DNA from: Heliopora coerulea
Taxonomy: Eukaryota > Cnidaria > Anthozoa > Scleralcyonacea > Helioporidae
Reading direction: 5' to 3'
Length of the DNA stretch: 64,000 nucleotides
NCBI GenBank assembly: GCA_030142905.1
Contig: JASJOG010000086.1
Span: forward strand, 806,001 to 870,000
Position numbers and translations under genes: made by a program. Positions 59,345-64,000 of this stretch are shown piece after piece. Positions within the stretch are counted from its first letter, which is position 1; every line of letters starts with the position of its first letter. Below the pieces are notes generated by a model that saw only the letters and a list, made by a program, of their open reading frames with translations, did not search any database and was not told the origin of the DNA.

Positions 59345-60304
59345 AATGAATAATAAAATAACGCCAATTTATAATATAAACGCCAATAGGCCTCGAAGGG
59401 TTAAATGATCGGAGTATAGGCCAATGTTGATCATCGAAAATTGAATCGTTATTGCAATTGCATCCTTTCACCGCCTCCTGCCTATGGTTATTAACTACGT
59501 AGTCCTGATATCACTTATGTAATTAGCCTTATTATTTGAGACATTACTTGTAGTTTAGTGTACCAAAACACCTGTTATTACAAAATTTCGCATATACTTG
59601 TAGCTTGCAAAAAGGAGCTAATACGTTTTTCCTCCACCCATTTTCTATCAAAGAATACTTACGAGAAGGGAGCTCAAGTGATCCAAAAGGGTAAACGTTA
59701 AACCAAAGTTAAGAAATTCCATTTCTTCCAAAGTTTATACCTTACGAAGTTGCCTTATTTTGTCTGCCGATATGAAAGTAAGTCATTTTACGTTAAGATT
59801 CAACAATTTGATTCAATGAACTTATTTCCATTAATAGATTAAATTTCTGGTAAAATTAAGACTGTCTCTATTTCCTTTCAATTTAAGATCTTTAAAATTA
59901 TATAATTATAGTAAGTCTACCTAGCATTAATTTTGACGCCTGGAACTTTTACTGAGAGTGTGAAACATGAAATATTGATATAAAAAGTGAAAAAGTCTCC
60001 TTAGTTCTTAAAAGAACTGTCAAGCATTGTCATTAACTAAGGTGAATATGCACACTTCTTTTATCAATATTTAAGTTTCTTACCGATGCAAATTGGTTAT
60101 TCTTGTTCTTCAACTGTTAAATATCCTTCAAAATATAAACAACATGGATTATCGTTTCGTTAGTTCATCGTCTGATGAAGCTATTAGTCCCTACTAAATG
60201 AGTAACGCTTTCACAAAGGCAGGAACCATTAAGAGGCGGTAATCTTCACCAAATGACGATCAAGGATCAAAGCTCTAATCTCATTTTCTTTTTACTCTCA
60301 TTCC
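59345..60304. other. Unassigned DNA; likely 3' flank of receptor gene
   Basis: AT-rich sequence with no supported gene, RNA or repeat. The part adjoining 60304 would be the 3' UTR of the minus-strand receptor gene; no clear AATAAA is seen there. Confidence 0.45.
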
Positions 60305-60613
60305 TTAGACATGCGTATCTGCAATGGATACGCGGCGCAATTCTAATACATCAGTCCTTGGTGACTCAGCCTTTAATTCCACATTATCTTCTGTTTTGTC
60401 TTTATCCCAAGTTTCACCGGTCTTCAAAGCATAGATCAGACTACTGAAATCTTGTGATTCCTCCTCTTCCTCATCACCTTCGTTCAGCCCAGTTCGTTTG
60501 TTACCATGGTAATCATCATAAAGTGGATTAATTTGGCACAGCGGTGCGTCACCGTATATTCGCCGACTTCCTTTTGGAGTGGCGCCATCGTAATCAAATT
60601 CATCCCATTGATT
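60305..60613 (-). CDS. Seven-transmembrane receptor, last coding exon (cytosolic tail)
   Basis: On the minus strand a TTTTACCGCAG acceptor ends at 60614 and the exon runs in phase 0 from NQWDEFDYDGA to the stop TAA at 60307-60305, 102 residues. The upstream exon (62603-62806) ends in phase 0 at a GAG/GTAGGT donor, so they join cleanly. The tail is hydrophilic, with an acidic run (EGDEEEEE) and a C-terminus RRVSIADTHV. The final T-H-V fits the class I PDZ ligand pattern (S/T-x-hydrophobic-COOH), a feature also known at the end of some adhesion receptors. No catalytic domain. The exon assignment rests on splice sites, phase and composition, not on recognised homology of the tail. Confidence 0.65.
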   Translation of the reverse strand, partial: NQWDEFDYDGATPKGSRRIYGDAPLCQINPLYDDYHGNKRTGLNEGDEEEEESQDFSSLIYALKTGETWDKDKTEDNVELKAESPRTDVLELRRVSIADTHV

Positions 60614-60719
60614 CTGCGGTAAAACGTTTTCATTTTGGATTAGTGTTTATTGAGATCGTTGTATGATATGTAAGAAACATAAAATAGTGATTCCTTGAAG
60701 CTTGCTCGTTGTGTAGCAT

Positions 60720-61040
60720 AACATTATTTATAGCGTGCAGTGTAACACTGTTTTCAGGAATCACAATAACATTCACAGTAACATTCACACTGTACCACAA
60801 TAACATTCACAGTGTACAATACATTGTTCACCCTGTACAGTACAACATTGTTCATAGTGTACAGCATAAGATTGTTCACAGTGTGCAGTACAACATTTTT
60901 CACGGTGTGCAGTACAACATTGTTCACATTGTGCAGTATAAAACTGTTCACGGCATGCAGCACAATACCGTTCATAGTGTACACTACAACATTGTTGACA
61001 GTGTACAGTACAACATTGTTCAGTGTGCACCACAATATTG
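60720..61040. repeat. 24-bp minisatellite (ACAACATTGTTCACAGTGTG), left part
   Basis: About 13 diverged copies of a 24-bp unit lie in the receptor intron; because 24 is a multiple of three, frames stay open on both strands but are meaningless. The array is broken by the TIR element at 61045-62229 and continues beyond it. Confidence 0.9.
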
Positions 61041-61044
61041 TTTA

Positions 61045-62229
61045 CTACGGAGGCCTATAGGTATCACACCCTGCAAATTCAATTTAGCGATCTTTTTGAT
61101 TTAGTGACTTTTTTCTTTTTAATTTAGCGACTTGCTCTTTTTCAATTTAGCGACTTCCTATTTCAATTTAGCGACTTTTTTTTCAATTCGGTGAATTAAT
61201 ATTCAACAAAAGCTAAACGTTTACTTTACTATGGCTACGCTCACGGGGCTTTCAGACATTTCAATATGACAATTAAACTTGGAGTCGAGGATAAGGATAC
61301 GATTGTTCGTGAATACTTCTATTTGGGATTCCAAAATAACGAGATACGGAGCCTGCTAAGTTGCAAACGTGGGATTGACATCTGTTTATCTGATTTAAAG
61401 AGAGTTAAAACGGCTTCATTTCAAAAGAAGTAACAGAACGCCCCAAAGATATCTTAGATGCAGTTCAAACTGAACTAAACCCATCGTCCAAGTCTACTTG
61501 GCAGATAAATGGATATAATTTAGATCCATACTACCAGTTGTTACTTCCTAATATTCTACAAATACGCAAATTTGAAACCAAGTTTAATTGTCATATTGAA
61601 ATGGCGCCGTGGCTCTCAAATAGGGGCTGGAAATGATACGCTAAGAGCTCACTTTTTACAGGGGGGTGTAAGGCTGGGGAGAGGAGACTGGGGCCAACGA
61701 AAACAATCAACAAAGTGAATTGCAGATGCCAAAACCTTAAATTCATTAAGATAAAAACTTAGAAGAAACAACTGACGTCATGAACTGCATTTATAACAAA
61801 ATGTATATGATTAAAGTCATCCCCTAGAGGGCCTACAGGAGTTTTAAATACCATAATTCTGCACAAAACCTCACGTTTATGATGCTTTCGCACGCAACAA
61901 ACGTTTTACACGAGGATCTTCTCACTTCAAATCTTTGGAGTCCAGACCCTACAAACTCTTGGGCCCACCAGGAAATGTCCCGGTGAGCCACGCCGTCACT
62001 GTCATATTGAAATATGTGGCAGGCCCGTGAGCATAGCCATAGTACAGTAAACGTTGAGTTAAGTTGGATATTAATTCACCGAACTGAAAAAAGTCGCTTA
62101 ACTGAAAAAAAAAAAGTCGCTAAATTGAAATAAAAAAGTCGCTAAATTAAAAAAAAGTCACTAAATTAAAAAAAAAAAAGAATGCGCTAAGTCAAATTTG
62201 CAGGGTGTGATACCTAGAAGCCTCCGTAG
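61045..62229. mobile_element. Long-TIR DNA transposon (1,185 bp) inserted in the minisatellite
   Basis: CTACGGAGGC at 61045 and its inverse GCCTCCGTAG ending at 62229 begin inverted repeats of about 200 bp (to about 61255 and from about 62020). These contain tandem TTCAATTTAGCGAC modules, about 25 bp apart, inverted on the two sides. TTTA flanks both ends (61041-61044, 62230-62233), a 4-bp duplication. Inside, 61283-61431 on the plus strand reads IVREYFYLGFQNNEIRSLLS, resembling the helix-turn-helix lead of some transposon integrases; stops end it, so the element is non-autonomous. Superfamily unassigned. Confidence 0.78.
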
Positions 62230-62233
62230 TTTA

Positions 62234-62500
62234 CGGTGTACAGCAGAACATTGTTAACAGTGTGCAACACAACATTGTTCACGGTGTGTCTAATACTAGA
62301 TACTTTATTTAAACAGGTATCACCTGTCAGCTAAAAGCTCGTAAAAACGTGAACGTTTTATAATAATTATAATTACAAATAAATATTTCAATCTGTTATT
62401 ACCATAATTATTATTTAGAAATTTTAAAATAAGTAGAGCACAACATTGTTCACAGTCTACAGCAAAACACTGTTCACTGTGCAGCACGACATTACCAACG
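62234..62500. repeat. 24-bp minisatellite, right part, degenerate
   Basis: Units such as CAACATTGTTCACGGTGTG appear at 62234-62290 and again at about 62440-62500, separated by AT-rich DNA. They continue the array at 60720-61040. Confidence 0.75.
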
Positions 62501-62602
62501 TTGTCATGTAGGTTAATTCTTTACATACAGAACAACTCAGACCATGATTTAAAAAGGTAGTGTTTCGAAACCCAACAACTCATGTAATTATTAGAAACCT
62601 AC

Positions 62603-62806
62603 CTCATCTGGCGGTGCCAGGCGTACATCAGATTTCGATAAACTCTGCAAACTCAGTGCATCGTGCATGACTGGTCGTTCGGCGTAATAATCATCTGGAG
62701 AGCCATTTACCATGGATGGTGAGCTAGCGTTAAGGTAGGCCTCAGAGCGATATTTCCGACGGCATTGGTTACGGAGTACAAAATAAACCATGAATACATA
62801 CAAACC
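62603..62806 (-). CDS. Seven-transmembrane receptor (adhesion-GPCR-like), penultimate exon with end of TM7
   Basis: An acceptor CTGATTTACAG ends at 62807 and the exon opens GLYVFMVYFVLRNQCRRKY, a hydrophobic segment ending in a basic stop-transfer run. It is like the QG-(F/L)-x-x-F end of TM7 in secretin/adhesion receptors, where the Q/G boundary commonly spans an intron. It continues as a soluble tail rich in S, P and D (NASSPSMVNGSPDDYY, MHDALSLQSLSKSDV) to the donor GATGAG/GTAGGT at 62603/62602, phase 0. 68 residues. The preceding exons (extracellular and TM1-6) should lie beyond 63.2 kb, outside this window. The adhesion-GPCR label is probable, not proven; another class B-like receptor is possible. 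Confidence 0.6.
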
Positions 62807-63193
62807 CTGTAAATCAGACGATAACAATAGATGACATCCTATATCAGATGATAACACAAGTGGTTTTTAGTGGACTGCCAACGATTCAATTGACAAAGGC
62901 TAAGGCAGCCAGGTTTAATGCAGCTGAAATAACAGTCTGAATCCAAAAAAGTCAATTGTTAAGGTAAACCAACAAGGCTGAAGTGCAAACATAAAGATGT
63001 ATATTAAAATGTATGAAGTACAGAAAAAGATGTCAATAACGTTTTCGTAAATCATCGCACAATACGATAACATAAAATACTGATAAAACACGATGACAGA
63101 ATATGAAGATATAACATTTAGATATTACCAGAATTCTCCCAAAGATACGGTATCAGAACCAGGTGCTAGTGGCTCATTCCCCACAACGTTATT
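62807..63193. other. Intronic DNA, nothing assignable
   Basis: This is the sequence upstream of the penultimate receptor exon, up to the 18-bp minisatellite. No earlier exon is visible. Confidence 0.5.
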
Positions 63194-64000
63194 TTAGGTC
63201 CCTTTTTTATAATCAGAATTGCCATCAAAATCAGAATTGCCATTGCTGTCAGAGTTTCCGGTTAGAATTACAATTTCCATTGCAGTTACAATTTCCATTA
63301 GAACTAGAATTCCCACTAGAATTAGAGCTTCCATTAAAATGAGAGCTTCCATCAAAATGAGAGCTTCCATCAAAATGAGAGCTTCCATCAAAATGAGAGC
63401 TTCCATCAAAATGAGAGCTTCCATCAAAATGAGAGCTTCCATCAAAATGAGAGCTTCCATCAAAATGAGAGCTTCCATCAAAATGAGAGCTTCCATCAAA
63501 ATGAGAGCTTCCATCAAAATGAGAGCTTCCATCAAAATGAGAGCTTCCATCAAAATGAGAGCTTCCATCAAAATGAGAGCTTCCATCAAAATGAGAGCTT
63601 CCATCAAAATGAGAGCTTCCATCAAAATGAGAGCTTCCATCAAAATGAGAGCTTCCATCAAAATGAGAGCTTCCATCAAAATGAGAGCTTCCATCAAAAT
63701 GAGAGCTTCCATCAAAATGAGAGCTTCCATCAAAATGAGAGCTTCCATCAAAATGAGAGCTTCCATCAAAATGAGAGCTTCCATCAAAATGAGAGCTTCC
63801 ATCACAATGAGAGCTTCCATCACAATGAGAGCTTCCATCACAATGAGAGCTTCCATCACAATGAGAATTTCCATCACAATGAGAATTTGCATTACAATGA
63901 GAATTTGCATTACAATGAGAATTTGCATTACAATGAGAATTTGCATTAGCATTAGAATTTGCATTAGCATTAGAATTTGCATTAGCATTAGAATTTGCAT
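63194..64000. repeat. 18-bp minisatellite with stepwise unit changes, continues past window
   Basis: The unit ATCAAAATGAGAGCTTCC is repeated without change about 25 times (about 63346-63801). Going right it becomes ATCACAATGAGAGCTTCC, then ATCACAATGAGAATTTCC, then ATTACAATGAGAATTTGC, then ATTAGCATTAGAATTTGC, each in short blocks. The left end (63194-63330) is degenerate. As 18 is a multiple of three, the minus strand is open throughout (MEALIL repeats), but it lies in the presumed intron upstream of the receptor exon and is not credible coding sequence. Confidence 0.95.

Noticed and set aside
60709..61104. Open frames on both strands through the 24-bp minisatellite
   Set aside because: They result from a repeat length divisible by three; all run through the repeat and carry no domain.
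63194..64000. Repeat protein of MEALIL units
   Set aside because: This is an 18-bp minisatellite in presumed intronic sequence; the frame is open only because 18 is a multiple of three.

Overview
This is a eukaryotic, almost certainly metazoan, genomic window. It has two intron-containing host genes with GT-AG junctions whose phases match, and the rest is transposon-rich, AT-rich DNA. The mix of Penelope-like retroelements (PLEs) with GIY-YIG domains, a THAP/YqaJ (ISL2EU-type) DNA transposon, hAT- and pogo-type MITEs, a tRNA-derived SINE and LINE relics suggests a marine invertebrate. An anthozoan cnidarian (coral or anemone) is my best guess, but that is inference; nothing in the window fixes the species.

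Layout. 1-2.87 kb: decayed ISL2EU-type transposon with a YqaJ nuclease gene (+) convergent with a THAP-DDE transposase gene (-). 3.25-4.36 kb: two inverted PLE terminal repeats carrying hammerhead-ribozyme-like cores. 5.78-13.02 kb: a two-exon GT31 glycosyltransferase gene on the minus strand; its 6.2-kb intron holds a hAT-type MITE with a second MITE nested inside it. 13.7-19.5 kb: a PLE cluster. PLE-A carries 700-bp inverted arms that end in ribozyme cores, PLE-B is a short fragment, and PLE-C is a longer RT/GIY-YIG relic interrupted by a TA-flanked pogo-type MITE and by a tRNA-SINE. 20.0-22.4 kb: a LINE endonuclease relic, microsatellites and unassigned DNA.

22.65-58.35 kb is one satellite array with a monomer of 167-168 bp, about 200 copies in the main block. 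It is diverged at both edges, has higher-order repeats in the middle (a roughly 1.68-kb ten-mer inside a 4,861-bp 29-mer that is itself duplicated), and is very homogeneous from 43.9 to 58.2 kb. The very long minus-strand open frames here follow from a stop-poor 168-bp (56-codon) unit and are not credible genes.

58.6-59.3 kb: a decayed LINE reverse transcriptase. 60.3-62.8 kb: the last two exons (minus strand) of a seven-transmembrane receptor, probably adhesion-GPCR-like, with an acidic tail and a possible C-terminal PDZ ligand. Its intron contains a 24-bp minisatellite split by a long-TIR transposon. 63.19-64.0 kb: an 18-bp minisatellite with stepwise unit changes, running off the window. 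The window therefore has two real host genes; the rest is repeats and mobile-element relics, with the layered satellite and the ribozyme-bearing PLE structures the most notable parts.
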